Of a stretch of DNA of 64,000 bases, positions 8,859 through 18,025 are shown piece by piece (within the stretch, counting starts at the first letter, position 1; each line of letters starts with the position of its first letter). Location: positions 62,001 to 126,000 of the forward strand of contig JANSXX010000004.1 of assembly GCA_024742815.1 (NCBI GenBank), written 5' to 3'. The position numbers and the translations under genes were made by a program. The notes under the pieces were generated by a model. It did no database searches, was not told where the DNA came from, and saw only the letters and a list, made by a program, of their open reading frames with translations. The stretch is from HXMU1420-13 sp024742815. Lineage in GTDB: Bacteria > Bacteroidota > Rhodothermia > Balneolales > Balneolaceae.

Positions 8859-9265
8859 TTGCCTAAAAATTCAACCGGACTTACAACCGGTATGCTTGAA
8901 AGTGCGTAGTCTTTCTTATTTCTGGTGATGATGAGATCTATATCATTCTCTTTGCATGTGAAATATTGTAGAGCGTCTTCAAAATCATTAAAGGAAGATT
9001 CTATAGCTTTGACTACAGCATGTTCTGATGTTGGAATTACCCCGAAAGATGTTAGATAATACGCCAATTTAGATTTGGCAATTTCAGACCCAACATGTTT
9101 TGAGTAGATGTAATGAATATTACTGATACAAATACTCGATGTATAAATCTCAATGTCGCTCGATTTCGCACATAAATCATAAAATAGTGCCGAGCTCTTT
9201 CCAAAAAAGTTGCGTTCTAAAAAAATGTCTAGAAAAATATCTGAATCGATAAAAAACTTATTCAT
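8855..9265 (-). CDS. PIN-domain toxin (VapC-like)
   Basis: 136 residues. PIN nucleases hold a metal ion with conserved acidic residues; here Asp7, Asp9 and Asp13 in FIDSDIFLDI and the later FEDALQYF and IITRNKKDY motifs are visible. This is the standard PIN order and length. PIN toxins of this group cut tRNA or rRNA. The start overlaps the stop of the upstream antitoxin gene by four bases (ATGA), typical of toxin-antitoxin pairs. The stop overlaps the prfA stop on the other strand. The target RNA cannot be told from sequence. Confidence 0.9.
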   Translation of the reverse strand: MNKFFIDSDIFLDIFLERNFFGKSSALFYDLCAKSSDIEIYTSSICISNIHYIYSKHVGSEIAKSKLAYYLTSFGVIPTSEHAVVKAIESSFNDFEDALQYFTCKENDIDLIITRNKKDYALSSIPVVSPVEFLGN

Positions 9266-9513
9266 GAGTACTTTTTAATTAGATACTGATATCGCTCATC
9301 ATCAATAACTTTATCCTTATCTAATGAGCCAACCATATCACGTACTAGAGGCGATAAAAAATCTTTCCATGAATCATCACGTTCCTCAGAATCAGACAGT
9401 TGCTCGAGATATTGCTCCACTATTTTTGAAATAGACGTGTTATTTGCTTTAGCGTAAGCTTTAGCTTTTTTCTTTATCTCTGGGTCGATGCTTAATGTGA
9501 GCTTTGTATTCAT
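9262..9513 (-). CDS. Antitoxin (DUF6364-type ribbon-helix-helix)
   Basis: 83 residues. It begins TKLTLSIDPEIKKKAKAYAKANNTSISKIVEQYLEQL, a ribbon-helix-helix pattern (one beta strand then two helices) used by antitoxins to bind operator DNA. The remaining ~40 residues are acidic and probably wrap the toxin. It precedes and overlaps the PIN toxin gene, which is the normal order. Two related 8-bp sites directly upstream (9512-9541) could be its own operator. Confidence 0.88.
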   Translation of the reverse strand: MNTKLTLSIDPEIKKKAKAYAKANNTSISKIVEQYLEQLSDSEERDDSWKDFLSPLVRDMVGSLDKDKVIDDERYQYLIKKYS

Positions 9514-9541
9514 GCGTATGAATTAGTTAATTTATACGTAT
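9512..9541 (-). promoter_or_regulatory. Possible autoregulatory operator of the toxin-antitoxin operon
   Basis: ATGCGTAT at 9512-9519 and the palindrome ATACGTAT at 9534-9541 share seven of eight bases. Their centres are 22 bases apart, about two helix turns. The first site overlaps the antitoxin start codon. Ribbon-helix-helix antitoxins often bind such spaced half sites. Pattern seen; function inferred. Confidence 0.4.
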
Positions 9542-9560
9542 CAATGTATCTAATTGACCC

Positions 9561-9600
9561 AAAAAAAGAAAGCCCGCTGATTTCGTTCAACGGGCTTTTC
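9561..9600 (-). terminator. Rho-independent terminator of pckA
   Basis: On the minus strand AAAGCCCG (9598-9591) pairs with CGGGCTTT (9576-9569) around a 14-base loop, whose ends (TTGA/TCAG) can partly extend the stem. A run of T then follows (9567-9561 on the minus strand). It lies 43 bases past the pckA stop and also insulates the toxin-antitoxin promoter. Confidence 0.88.
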
Positions 9601-9642
9601 TCATCACTAAATAACTAAATGCTTAGTTACTATTTCACAAAT

Positions 9643-11295
9643 TTATAGCACCCGAGGTGCAGCATCAAGAATCTCTTTACTGCATTTATCCTCAAACTGC
9701 TTAAAGTTTTTGATAAACATTTTTGCAAGTTCATCAGCTTTGTTGTCGTAGTCACGTGCATCCTGCCAGGTGTATCTTGGAATCAACACTTTGGAAGGAA
9801 CTCCATCCACTTGAATTGGAACATCAAAACCGAAGATCGGATCCTTTACATACTCTACCTTGTCCAATCCGCCATCAATAGCTTCTGAAAGCATTTTACG
9901 GGTGAATTTAAGTTTCATACGTTCGCCGGTTCCAGCAGGTCCGCCGGTCCAACCGGTGTTTACCAGCCAAACTTTTGATTCATGCTTTCGAATCTTTTCG
10001 GCAAGTAATTCTGCATACACTGACGGATGTAGTGGCATGAATGGAGATCCGAAACACGCTGAAAAAGTAGCCTGTGGTTCTGTTACACCTCGCTCTGTAC
10101 CGGCAACTTTTGCAGTATATCCACTGATGAAGTGATACATTGCTTGTTCGGGAGTTAATCGGCTAATTGGAGGCAATACACCAAAAGCATCACAAGTAAG
10201 GAAAATCACATTTTCGGGGTGATTTCCTTTTCCGGTTTCGCTAGCGTTAGGAATGAACTTAAGTGGATATGAACATCGAGTGTTTTGTGTAAGACTTACA
10301 TCCTCAAAATCAGGTTCTCGATTTTCATTTAGAACCACGTTTTCGAGAATAGTACCCGGCATTTTTGTGGTTGCGAAAATGAGTGGTTCATTCTCTTCAG
10401 TCAGATTAATGGTTTTGGCATAACAACCACCTTCGAAGTTAAATACGCCCTCATCGCTCCAGCCATGTTCGTCGTCACCTATTAACGTTTTATCAGGATC
10501 CGCTGATAAGGTAGTTTTACCGGTACCGGAAAGGCCAAAGAAAATGGCAGTTTTACCATTCGCATCATGATTAGCTGAACAGTGCATAGCCATTACCCCT
10601 TTTTTGGGTAATAAGTAGTTCATGATAGAGAAGATGCCTTTTTTCACTTCACCAGAGTACATTGTGCCTCCAATCAAAATGATTTTCTTGGCCATGTTCA
10701 CTAAAATAAAGGTGCTGGATCTTGTGCTATCAACTGCAGGATCTGCTTCAAAAAATGGGGCAGCCATCACTGTAAATTCAGGAACATGAGCGGCAAGCTC
10801 TTCATCGCTTGGATTGATAAACATGTTGTCTGTAAATAAAGCGTGATAAGCTACTTCAGAAACAACGCGTACTTTTAAGCGATTATCTTCGTCTGCGCCA
10901 CAAAATACGTCCTTAACAAAAAGGCGTTTATCGGATAGGTATTCCTGTACTTTTTTGAAGAGATTGTCGAATACGTCTTCTGTGGTAGGTTGGTTGATGG
11001 GGCCCCAATCAATTTCATCCATAATTTCAGGTTGTTCAACCACAAACTTATCTTTCGGAGAGCGCCCCGTAAATTTACCGGTATGTACCAGCAAGGCATG
11101 ATCTTTAGTTAAAATTGCTTCCCCGTGTAAAATTGCATGCTCGTAAAGTTCAGCCGGTGTGAGGTTCCAATACACTTCTGTATTGTTTTCTAATCCCAGA
11201 TAATCCAGTCCAATATGGCTTCTGGGGTGTACATCGTAATCCGCTTTCATAGCTCCTGTTTCTATCGGTTTATATGGTCCTTTTAAGATAAGCAT
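9643..11295 (-). CDS. pckA: Phosphoenolpyruvate carboxykinase (ATP)
   Basis: 550 residues. It converts oxaloacetate and ATP to phosphoenolpyruvate, ADP and CO2 in the first step of gluconeogenesis. Seen: the kinase-1a P-loop FGLSGTGKTTLSAD, the metal-binding GDDEHGWSDEGVFNFEGGCYAK, and the substrate loop TGKFTGRSPKDKFVV near residue 71. All catalytic motifs are intact. A second in-frame Met (MKADYD, residue 16) would give the more usual ~535 residues and may be the real start. Terminator at 9561-9600. The upstream region holds a 10-bp palindrome (11362-11371) that could be an operator. Confidence 0.96.
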   Translation of the reverse strand: MLILKGPYKPIETGAMKADYDVHPRSHIGLDYLGLENNTEVYWNLTPAELYEHAILHGEAILTKDHALLVHTGKFTGRSPKDKFVVEQPEIMDEIDWGPINQPTTEDVFDNLFKKVQEYLSDKRLFVKDVFCGADEDNRLKVRVVSEVAYHALFTDNMFINPSDEELAAHVPEFTVMAAPFFEADPAVDSTRSSTFILVNMAKKIILIGGTMYSGEVKKGIFSIMNYLLPKKGVMAMHCSANHDANGKTAIFFGLSGTGKTTLSADPDKTLIGDDEHGWSDEGVFNFEGGCYAKTINLTEENEPLIFATTKMPGTILENVVLNENREPDFEDVSLTQNTRCSYPLKFIPNASETGKGNHPENVIFLTCDAFGVLPPISRLTPEQAMYHFISGYTAKVAGTERGVTEPQATFSACFGSPFMPLHPSVYAELLAEKIRKHESKVWLVNTGWTGGPAGTGERMKLKFTRKMLSEAIDGGLDKVEYVKDPIFGFDVPIQVDGVPSKVLIPRYTWQDARDYDNKADELAKMFIKNFKQFEDKCSKEILDAAPRVL

Positions 11296-11599
11296 ATGAG
11301 TACCTGTTTTACCCTCAATTTATGAGATTGATTTCTGTTTAAGCATTTTAGTGATACTGAAAAAGCGCTTTCATAATTTAAGCTGATCAGTGCACCACAT
11401 TAATTATGTTTATCTAAAGTGAAGAAAGTGTGAAATAAAATCAGCTTAAAAAAAGGTGTTGAATTTTAGCAAAAATATTGAACCACAAAAAAGCTGTGCT
11501 AGAAATGAAAAAGTGGCTATATGTTTTAGAAAAGCGGTACCATGGAGTATCTTAATTTTTCAATACTCCATGATAAAACGTGGGAATTATTTTATGAAA
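11296..11599. promoter_or_regulatory. Gene-free region upstream of pckA with three inverted repeats
   Basis: No coding sequence seen. It contains AAAGCGCTTT (11362-11371), a perfect 10-bp palindrome 67 bases before the pckA start that resembles LacI-family operators. It also has an 11-bp inverted repeat, TTTAAGCTGAT (11377-11387) and ATCAGCTTAAA (11440-11450), 52 bases apart. A third is a 10-bp stem CATGGAGTAT/ATACTCCATG (11541-11550, 11563-11572) with a 12-base loop just past the rhodanese stop. The last may end rhodanese transcription although no T run follows it. Confidence 0.5.
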
Positions 11600-12034
11600 T
11601 TAATTTTCTTTTTCTGAATACTCAGAATATCCACCCAACAAATTATTAACGTTTTTAAACCCAAGTTCTTCGGTCATTAATTTGGAGGCAGCGGAAGAAC
11701 GTCCACCACTTCGGCAATACACTATGTATGTTTTTGAAGTATCTAATTTGGCTACTTCATCAGCAAAGTTCTCACTTCTGTAATCTATTTGAATAGCTCC
11801 ATCTATCATGCCTTCAGCAACTTCAGGATCGGTACGTACATCGAGTATAACCACATCTTCGGGGAGATTGGATTCCATGTTCTTAAACTCATCCTGAGTG
11901 ATGTCGGTATATGTAGTTGTTTGAGGGGCAAGTGCAGGAGTCGATTCGGTTTGAGGGGCTTGCTTTTCGGCTTCACAGGCAGTAGCTAATATGAGAAGTG
12001 AAAAGGCGAAAGTGAGAAGGGGTGCTTTTTTCAT
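11600..12034 (-). CDS. Rhodanese-domain lipoprotein
   Basis: 144 residues. The leader ends LILATACEAE, a lipobox with Cys near residue 20, so the protein is probably lipid-anchored in the envelope. A Thr/Pro/Gln-rich linker follows. The rest is one rhodanese domain with VVILDVRTDPEVAEGMIDGA (CH2A-like start) and the active-site loop YCRSGGRSS, with Cys intact. Such proteins carry sulfane sulfur or bind anions; the substrate is unknown. It stands 30 bases downstream of the Asp-box protein on the same strand and may share its transcript. Confidence 0.92.
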   Translation of the reverse strand: MKKAPLLTFAFSLLILATACEAEKQAPQTESTPALAPQTTTYTDITQDEFKNMESNLPEDVVILDVRTDPEVAEGMIDGAIQIDYRSENFADEVAKLDTSKTYIVYCRSGGRSSAASKLMTEELGFKNVNNLLGGYSEYSEKEN

Positions 12035-12064
12035 ATTTGGTCAATATTTGGTGTCTCTATTGTT

Positions 12065-14302
12065 TCATTTGATCAACATCATTTTTTGGGTGATGCGTTC
12101 GTTTAAATCCTTAGCCTCCAATACATAAAAATACACCCCACTGGATAAGGAACTGGCATCAAAAGTAACTGTATGCGTTCCAGCCTGTTTGTAGGTATTC
12201 TCCAGAGTTTGAACTTCTCTTCCTAATTGATCAAACACTCTAAGTATTACTGTGCTGCCCTTCGGAATCGAAAAACTGATCACTGTACTCGGATTAAACG
12301 GATTGGGGTAGTTTTGATGGAGGGTGATTGACGAAGGAATACTTGGCGTACTATCTAAATTAGTTTTAGTCCATGAAGGTTGATAAAACATCACATTAAA
12401 ACCATCACCTGCACTCCAAATATTAGGCTGTCTTCCAATCTGCAATTTTTCAAGAGTTCTAAACGGCAGTTTCGTATTTAGAGAATGAAATCTTTCAGTA
12501 AAAACGTACCCGTCATCATAAAAAGACGTTCTATATAAACGAGAATCTTCGTTTACCTCTATATATCTGTATCTATTAGCTCCATCTTTATTAACGAGTA
12601 CACAATCTATTGGCCTTGATTCGCGGGGCATTTCTAACCAGCTAACTCCACCATCCTTTGTGAAATAAACTGCATAGTTTGTTGATGCAACTCCAATATC
12701 ACTATTGATAAAATCAAAACATCCTGAATACTGAAAGCCGTGTTCAAAAAATATATTATTCCAAGTTTTTGCTGAATCAATGGATAACCACAGTCCATCA
12801 CGGTTTTGAGCATAGATTCGATTAGGTGCTTTAACCTGAACTTTTTCAAAGTTACTATTCTCTGCTAATGAATCAGGGATTTCTACTCGATCCCAACTTT
12901 TTCCAGCATCAGTAGTTATGTAATGGTGAGATGATTCATATATATTTAGTTCAGGATTTTTCTTTTCAAAAACGGAGTATAGAATCCCAAACTCGTTTTT
13001 AAATGCTATCCCAGAATAAAGTTCATTAGTTGAAGTTATTGGGTGTTCTGTAAAGTTTTCGGCACCATTTTCAGTAAAAAAGATCTTATCTCTCGTTACG
13101 TACCAACCGATATTCTGAGATACCATTGAAACTTCCCCAGGGTCATTAAAGATTAATTCTTCTGGCTTAAAAACAAAAGACCAGTTATCACCACCATTTT
13201 CAGTTTTATAAAGCCCACCACTAGTTGATGCAATACCGTTCGAGATACTCCAAAACGATAATGAATGAATATTATCTCTTGGTTCATTAAGAATATTTAT
13301 CCAATCGTTTCCAAAGTTTGATGTTCTAAGAAAATGGTGACCAAATAAGAATCCATGCTCAGAATCAAAAAACTCCAAATCATATCGACCATTAGAAAAC
13401 GTAATATCTGGCATTGGTAAAGTTTCCCATGAAGAACCGGAATCTGTTGATCGAAGAAGGAATTGTCCATTATTCCAAAATCTAGAAATAATAGCTTCTT
13501 TAGTTGGAACATTTATGGTTGTTATTCCATCCTGAGGATGCTCATATTTCTCTTGCCAACTAACTCCTCCGTCTATAGTGGAATACAGTTTTTTTGATGA
13601 ATATACCCAGCCAAGTGAATCGGTTAGAAAAGTTATTCCACGTAAAAAATCATTGAAACCGTAATGCAAAGTGTCCCACGTGAATCCCCGATCTAAAGAA
13701 TGAATGATTAAGTTTAACGAATCATCAATAATATCATTATTAAAGGCAGTTTCAAACGAATAAAGTGCAACTATTCGGTCAGAGGTCGTTTTTTCAAGCT
13801 GTCGAAGTGTACCATATGGCTTTACCGGATACCAAATATCGGATGAATCTTCGAAAGTGGGAGGAGAATAAACCTCTTGCCATTCATTAAAGAAATTATC
13901 AACGAGTGAAATTACACCATCTTCATTTGCTCTGATTGCTATAGAACTTGAGATGGGAAGAAAACGATTTCTATATATAGATAATGAATATTCCTCCCAA
14001 CTTTCTCCACTATCGTTTGTGTATAAAGGTTCACCATATTTAGGTTGAATGAAACCAGTCTCATCATCAATAAAATAGATATTTAGTAGTTCATGCTCAT
14101 GATTATACTTTAGTTCCCAGCTTGTACCACCATCATAAGACTTAAAGATCGATCCACCACTATTAATAAAAAGCACTTCGTTCTTATTTAAGTAATGTAC
14201 ATCATTTATGAAATCTGAAGGAAGAGTTGGATGTATTCTTTGTTGTGAGAATAAAGGTATCGAAAGAATAAAAATGAAGATGGAAAATAGTACTACTCTC
14301 AT
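12065..14302 (-). CDS. Secreted Asp-box beta-propeller protein with type IX secretion tag
   Basis: 745 residues with signal peptide (MRVVLFSIFIFILSIPLFSQ). About ten BNR/Asp-box turns of the form S/T-x-D-G-G-x-S-W are spread over residues ~45-560 (SYDGGTSWE, TNDSGESWE, TIDGGVSWQ, STDSGSSWE, TENGGDNWS, TTDAGKSWD, TKDGGVSWL). This is the pattern of Ycf48/sortilin-like propellers. The last ~85 residues begin NYPNPFNPSTVISFSIP and end ITQKMMLIK, the type IX sorting domain. It is therefore exported and attached to, or released from, the cell surface. Ligand unknown; a catalytic sialidase arrangement is not apparent. Confidence 0.88.
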   Translation of the reverse strand: MRVVLFSIFIFILSIPLFSQQRIHPTLPSDFINDVHYLNKNEVLFINSGGSIFKSYDGGTSWELKYNHEHELLNIYFIDDETGFIQPKYGEPLYTNDSGESWEEYSLSIYRNRFLPISSSIAIRANEDGVISLVDNFFNEWQEVYSPPTFEDSSDIWYPVKPYGTLRQLEKTTSDRIVALYSFETAFNNDIIDDSLNLIIHSLDRGFTWDTLHYGFNDFLRGITFLTDSLGWVYSSKKLYSTIDGGVSWQEKYEHPQDGITTINVPTKEAIISRFWNNGQFLLRSTDSGSSWETLPMPDITFSNGRYDLEFFDSEHGFLFGHHFLRTSNFGNDWINILNEPRDNIHSLSFWSISNGIASTSGGLYKTENGGDNWSFVFKPEELIFNDPGEVSMVSQNIGWYVTRDKIFFTENGAENFTEHPITSTNELYSGIAFKNEFGILYSVFEKKNPELNIYESSHHYITTDAGKSWDRVEIPDSLAENSNFEKVQVKAPNRIYAQNRDGLWLSIDSAKTWNNIFFEHGFQYSGCFDFINSDIGVASTNYAVYFTKDGGVSWLEMPRESRPIDCVLVNKDGANRYRYIEVNEDSRLYRTSFYDDGYVFTERFHSLNTKLPFRTLEKLQIGRQPNIWSAGDGFNVMFYQPSWTKTNLDSTPSIPSSITLHQNYPNPFNPSTVISFSIPKGSTVILRVFDQLGREVQTLENTYKQAGTHTVTFDASSLSSGVYFYVLEAKDLNERITQKMMLIK

Positions 14303-14430
14303 AACCCTAAATAATTGGTTCGCAGTAACGTAGCAAATACCAAAATCAAAGTCATATTAAACTTACTATCTCATTCTCAACTTGAGTATCTTTCAAGTTC
14401 TTAATTCATCGACGAAAACAATTTTTTTGA

Positions 14431-15879
14431 ATGAGTACGATAGCTCACGAGCGTTTTGAAGCCGTAATTGGGTTGGAAGTCCACGCCCAGTTACTAACTA
14501 ACAGTAAAGCCTTTGCCCCGGTAGCACCCATTTATGGCGAAGCCCCGAACACCATGGTAACTCCACTGTGTTTAGGTCACCCCGGAACACTGCCCGTTGT
14601 TAACGAAAATCTGGTGCGATACATCATCAAAATGGGCTTGGCAACCAATTGTAGTGTTGCAGAAAAATCCATTTTTGCACGGAAAAACTATTTCTACCCT
14701 GATTTACCCAAAGGCTATCAGATTTCGCAATTCGAAACGCCCATTTGTTTCGATGGATTTATCGATATCGAGCTCGAAGAATACAACAAACGCATTGGTT
14801 TGACCCGCATCCACATGGAAGAAGATGCCGGTAAATCTATCCATGATCAGGATCCATATAATACGCTGGTAGATTTAAACCGTGCCGGTACACCGTTGAT
14901 CGAGATTGTTTCGGAGCCGGATTTGCGAACTCCACAAGAAGCGTATGCCTACCTCACTAAAATCAAGCAAATCGTTCAGTATTTGGAGATTTGTGACGGG
15001 AACATGGAAGAAGGGTCCCTGCGCTGCGATGCCAACGTTTCTGTACGTCCGCGAGGCAGAGAAAAGTTCGGAACTCGAACCGAGCTCAAAAACATGAACT
15101 CGTTCCGTAATGTTGAGAAAGCCATCGAGTTCGAGATTTATCGACAAATAGAATTGATCGAAAGTGGTGGAGAGGTGGTGCAACAAACCCGTTTGTGGGA
15201 TACTTCCAAAATGCAGACGCGCATCATGCGATCGAAAGAAGAAGCGCATGATTATCGGTATTTCCCTGAGCCGGATTTGCCACCTATTATTGTGACTTCC
15301 GAAATGCTCGACGAAATTAAAGAAGAGTTGCCGGAACTGGCCGATGTCCGCCAAAAACGCTTTGTGTCCGATTACGGAATGAGCGAAGTAGATGCGGTAA
15401 CCATCACAGAAGATCGTTATCTGGCAGATTTCTTCGAAGAAGTTGCTGAGGCAGCAGGAAATCCAAAGGCAGCACTAAATTTGGTGTTGAGTGAAGTGCT
15501 TCGAGTATTGAATGAACAAAGCATCAATATTAAAGAGTTTGGGGTTAATCCGGCGCGATTGGCGGAGCTCATCAAGCTTAAAGAAGAAGACAAAATTAAC
15601 TCATCGGCGATGCAGAAGATTTTCGATGCCATGCTGGATGAGGATAAATCGGCTGAAGAATTAGCCAAAGAAATGAACCTGATTCAGGTGTCTGATACCG
15701 GATTCCTTGAAGAGTTGGTGGATGAAATCATTGCCAATAATCCGGATGAAGTAGAGCGATTTAAAGCCGGGAAAAAACAACTAATGGGCTTTTTTGTAGG
15801 ACAAGCGATGAAAGCCTCCAAGGGGAAAGCGAACCCGAAAATGGTAACCCAAATGGTTACAAAAAAGTTAGAAGGATAG
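14431..15879 (+). CDS. gatB: Aspartyl/glutamyl-tRNA amidotransferase subunit B
   Basis: 482 residues, normal length. GatB activates and transamidates misacylated Glu-tRNA(Gln)/Asp-tRNA(Asn) with ammonia passed from GatA. Seen: the family opening EAVIGLEVHAQL (residues ~9-20), FPDLPKGYQISQ-type motif YFYPDLPKGYQISQFE, HMEEDAGKSIHD, and the GatB/YqeY helical tail with NPKMVTQMVTKKL at the end. gatA and gatC are not in this window. Followed after six bases by the ATG of a lipoprotein gene and then tpiA, probably one transcript. Confidence 0.97.
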   Translation: MSTIAHERFEAVIGLEVHAQLLTNSKAFAPVAPIYGEAPNTMVTPLCLGHPGTLPVVNENLVRYIIKMGLATNCSVAEKSIFARKNYFYPDLPKGYQISQFETPICFDGFIDIELEEYNKRIGLTRIHMEEDAGKSIHDQDPYNTLVDLNRAGTPLIEIVSEPDLRTPQEAYAYLTKIKQIVQYLEICDGNMEEGSLRCDANVSVRPRGREKFGTRTELKNMNSFRNVEKAIEFEIYRQIELIESGGEVVQQTRLWDTSKMQTRIMRSKEEAHDYRYFPEPDLPPIIVTSEMLDEIKEELPELADVRQKRFVSDYGMSEVDAVTITEDRYLADFFEEVAEAAGNPKAALNLVLSEVLRVLNEQSINIKEFGVNPARLAELIKLKEEDKINSSAMQKIFDAMLDEDKSAEELAKEMNLIQVSDTGFLEELVDEIIANNPDEVERFKAGKKQLMGFFVGQAMKASKGKANPKMVTQMVTKKLEG

Positions 15880-15885
15880 ATTTTG

Positions 15886-17235
15886 ATGCAAAAGTTTGGC
15901 TTTTCAGTACTCGTACTGATTTTAATCGTTACAGCCTGTTCAAGAACTCCCGAAAAACTTGAGGTGCACTTCGAAGCAAATATCTCGGTAGCCGATTCCA
16001 TCGATCAAACCGGAGATTTTTCAGGGTTTTCTTTTTTGGTGTATAACCGACTTTCGGTAAACGACCCTATCGACACACTTTTTTACGGAGTAACTGACAC
16101 TGCCGGTTTTTTAAGTGGCATTATTCCATTTGAAGAACCCGGAGCATATCCGTTACAAATTTCCAGGAACAGAGTGAATTTGTCATCGATGCGTTTACTG
16201 CTATCCGACGATGATACCATTCGTTTTTCAGGGGAATTTCCGGATTTATCGTCAACACTCGATATTGACTCGCGCGAGAATAGAGCCATGGAAGTATATG
16301 AACGAGTTGATAATGGTTTTAATCGTGTGAATTTATTCATCCAAACCGGACAAATAGCCGGCGAGGAAATTCCTGTTGAACTACAAAAATGGGTGGATTT
16401 ATATTGGGATGTATACGAAGAAAAGAAAGGGACATTCGCATCCAAATTTGCCCTTGAAAGTGCAATTACTTTGCTGGAAAAATTCGATCGAAAGCAAATG
16501 TATGACAAGTTGAATCAAGCATTTGACGAAGAGTACGCTTACGCCTTGGCCGTTACGTACGGTAAGGAATTTGTGGCACAAGCTCGTGGTTTTGAGGCCG
16601 CTGTAAGCTATTTAGATTCTGTAAAAGCTTTAACGAAAGAAGAAAATATCCATCAAACTTTTGATAGGGCAAAAATCAAACTCCACCTTGATAGTGCCTA
16701 TGTAGAGCAGGCTCGCTCGCTACTAAGCAAATATGAAAGAAACTATGAGGAAGAAGACGATTACTCATTCTGGTATAAAAATATTCGGTTCGAATTGTAC
16801 GAGCTGCCACCGGGAAGTGCGATTCCTGATTTCAGTTTTGTAACCGCGGCCGGAGATACAATCTCTCGAGATAATTTACTAGGACAGGTATATGTGTTGG
16901 AATTTACTGAAATGGCAAGCCGATTATATCAGCAGCAGTATGATGAAAGTACGGTTGTTTATCAGTTGTATGGTCCTCAGGGATTGAGCTATTTCACTGT
17001 TCCTTTCGATGCAAGTGTAAATACAATTTTAGCTTTTTACGAGGAAAGAGACCGGTTTTGGCCGATTGCCGATCCGCCTTCATTTGATAAAGAAGAACTA
17101 AAGGATGATTTTAACATCCAATATTTTCCAACTCGAATTCTTGTTGATGAAGAAGGAAATCTGGTTCGAAAATACATTGGAGAAGAATTTGACGGGATTA
17201 TACCCGGAATCACTAAAACATTAATGAATAACTAA
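15886..17235 (+). CDS. Lipoprotein with C-terminal thioredoxin-like fold lacking CXXC
   Basis: 449 residues from the ATG at 15886; a TTG three bases earlier is also in frame but not needed. A lipobox, LILIVTACSR, is near residue 17. The N-terminal ~110 residues resemble the DUF4369 beta domain that precedes TlpA/ResA-like proteins in Bacteroidota; a helical middle follows. The C-terminal ~140 residues have the redoxin outline: GSAIPDFSFVTAAGDTISRDNLLGQVYVLEFTE, then QYFPTRILVDEEGNLVRKYIGEEF with the cis-Pro. Where thioredoxins have W-C-x-x-C, this protein has TEMASRLY, with no cysteine. It is unlikely to do disulfide exchange and may be a binding or scaffold member (inference). Confidence 0.82.
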   Translation: MQKFGFSVLVLILIVTACSRTPEKLEVHFEANISVADSIDQTGDFSGFSFLVYNRLSVNDPIDTLFYGVTDTAGFLSGIIPFEEPGAYPLQISRNRVNLSSMRLLLSDDDTIRFSGEFPDLSSTLDIDSRENRAMEVYERVDNGFNRVNLFIQTGQIAGEEIPVELQKWVDLYWDVYEEKKGTFASKFALESAITLLEKFDRKQMYDKLNQAFDEEYAYALAVTYGKEFVAQARGFEAAVSYLDSVKALTKEENIHQTFDRAKIKLHLDSAYVEQARSLLSKYERNYEEEDDYSFWYKNIRFELYELPPGSAIPDFSFVTAAGDTISRDNLLGQVYVLEFTEMASRLYQQQYDESTVVYQLYGPQGLSYFTVPFDASVNTILAFYEERDRFWPIADPPSFDKEELKDDFNIQYFPTRILVDEEGNLVRKYIGEEFDGIIPGITKTLMNN

Positions 17236-17239
17236 GGTT

Positions 17240-18007
17240 ATGCGCCGATTTTTAATAGCCGGAAACTGGAAAATGAATTGTGGTCCTGTAGATGCAGCGG
17301 AACTGCTGGAAGGACTAAAAAACGAAAAAGCAGAAGTAGCGGAGGATGTTGATGTACTCGTTTGTCCGCCTTTTGTAAGCTTAGGGATGAGCGTTAATTA
17401 CCTGCAAGATACCGACATTCACGTCGGGGCTCAAAATATCCATTTCGAAGATAATGGAGCTTTTACCGGAGAAATTAGCGCAAGTATGCTAACAGAATGT
17501 GGCTGCTCCTTTGTGATTATCGGGCACTCTGAACGACGAGAATATTTTGGTGAAACCGATTCTTCCGTGAACAAGAAAATCAAAAAATCGCTCGAATTTG
17601 ATTTGGTTCCTGTGCTATGTGTGGGTGAAAGCCTGGATCAACGTAAGCAGGATATTCACTTTGATTTGGTGAAAAATCAGGTTGCTGCAGCATTCGAAGA
17701 TATTTCGAGTAACGAAGCGCTGGATGTAGTTATCGCGTACGAGCCTATTTGGGCAATCGGAACGGGTGAAACAGCTTCTAAAGAACAAGCACAAGAAATG
17801 CACGCATTCATTAGAGGAGTAGTTGCAGATTTATACGATCAGGAAACCGCCGATGGAATTCGAATTCTGTACGGTGGAAGTATGAAGCCAGCAAATGCCG
17901 AAGAACTGCTAAGTCAACCCGACGTTGATGGTGGTCTGATCGGCGGGGCCTCGCTGGATGCTGCTAGTTTTGCTGCAATCATTACCACTGCCGAGAAGTT
18001 ATCATAA
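17240..18007 (+). CDS. tpiA: Triosephosphate isomerase
   Basis: 255 residues. It interconverts dihydroxyacetone phosphate and glyceraldehyde 3-phosphate in glycolysis and gluconeogenesis. Catalytic residues are visible: Lys11 in AGNWKMN, His in IIGHSERREYFGE and Glu in IAYEPIWAIGTG, plus the phosphate loop LYGGSMKP and GGLIGGASL. It starts four bases after the lipoprotein gene, so the two are tightly linked. A hairpin at 18026-18057 follows. Confidence 0.98.
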   Translation: MRRFLIAGNWKMNCGPVDAAELLEGLKNEKAEVAEDVDVLVCPPFVSLGMSVNYLQDTDIHVGAQNIHFEDNGAFTGEISASMLTECGCSFVIIGHSERREYFGETDSSVNKKIKKSLEFDLVPVLCVGESLDQRKQDIHFDLVKNQVAAAFEDISSNEALDVVIAYEPIWAIGTGETASKEQAQEMHAFIRGVVADLYDQETADGIRILYGGSMKPANAEELLSQPDVDGGLIGGASLDAASFAAIITTAEKLS

Positions 18008-18025
18008 GCCTGATTTAACGAATGT

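Noticed and set aside
14875..15354. Minus-strand ORF of 159 codons
   Set aside because: It is antisense to gatB, whose motifs are intact; no protein features in the reverse frame.
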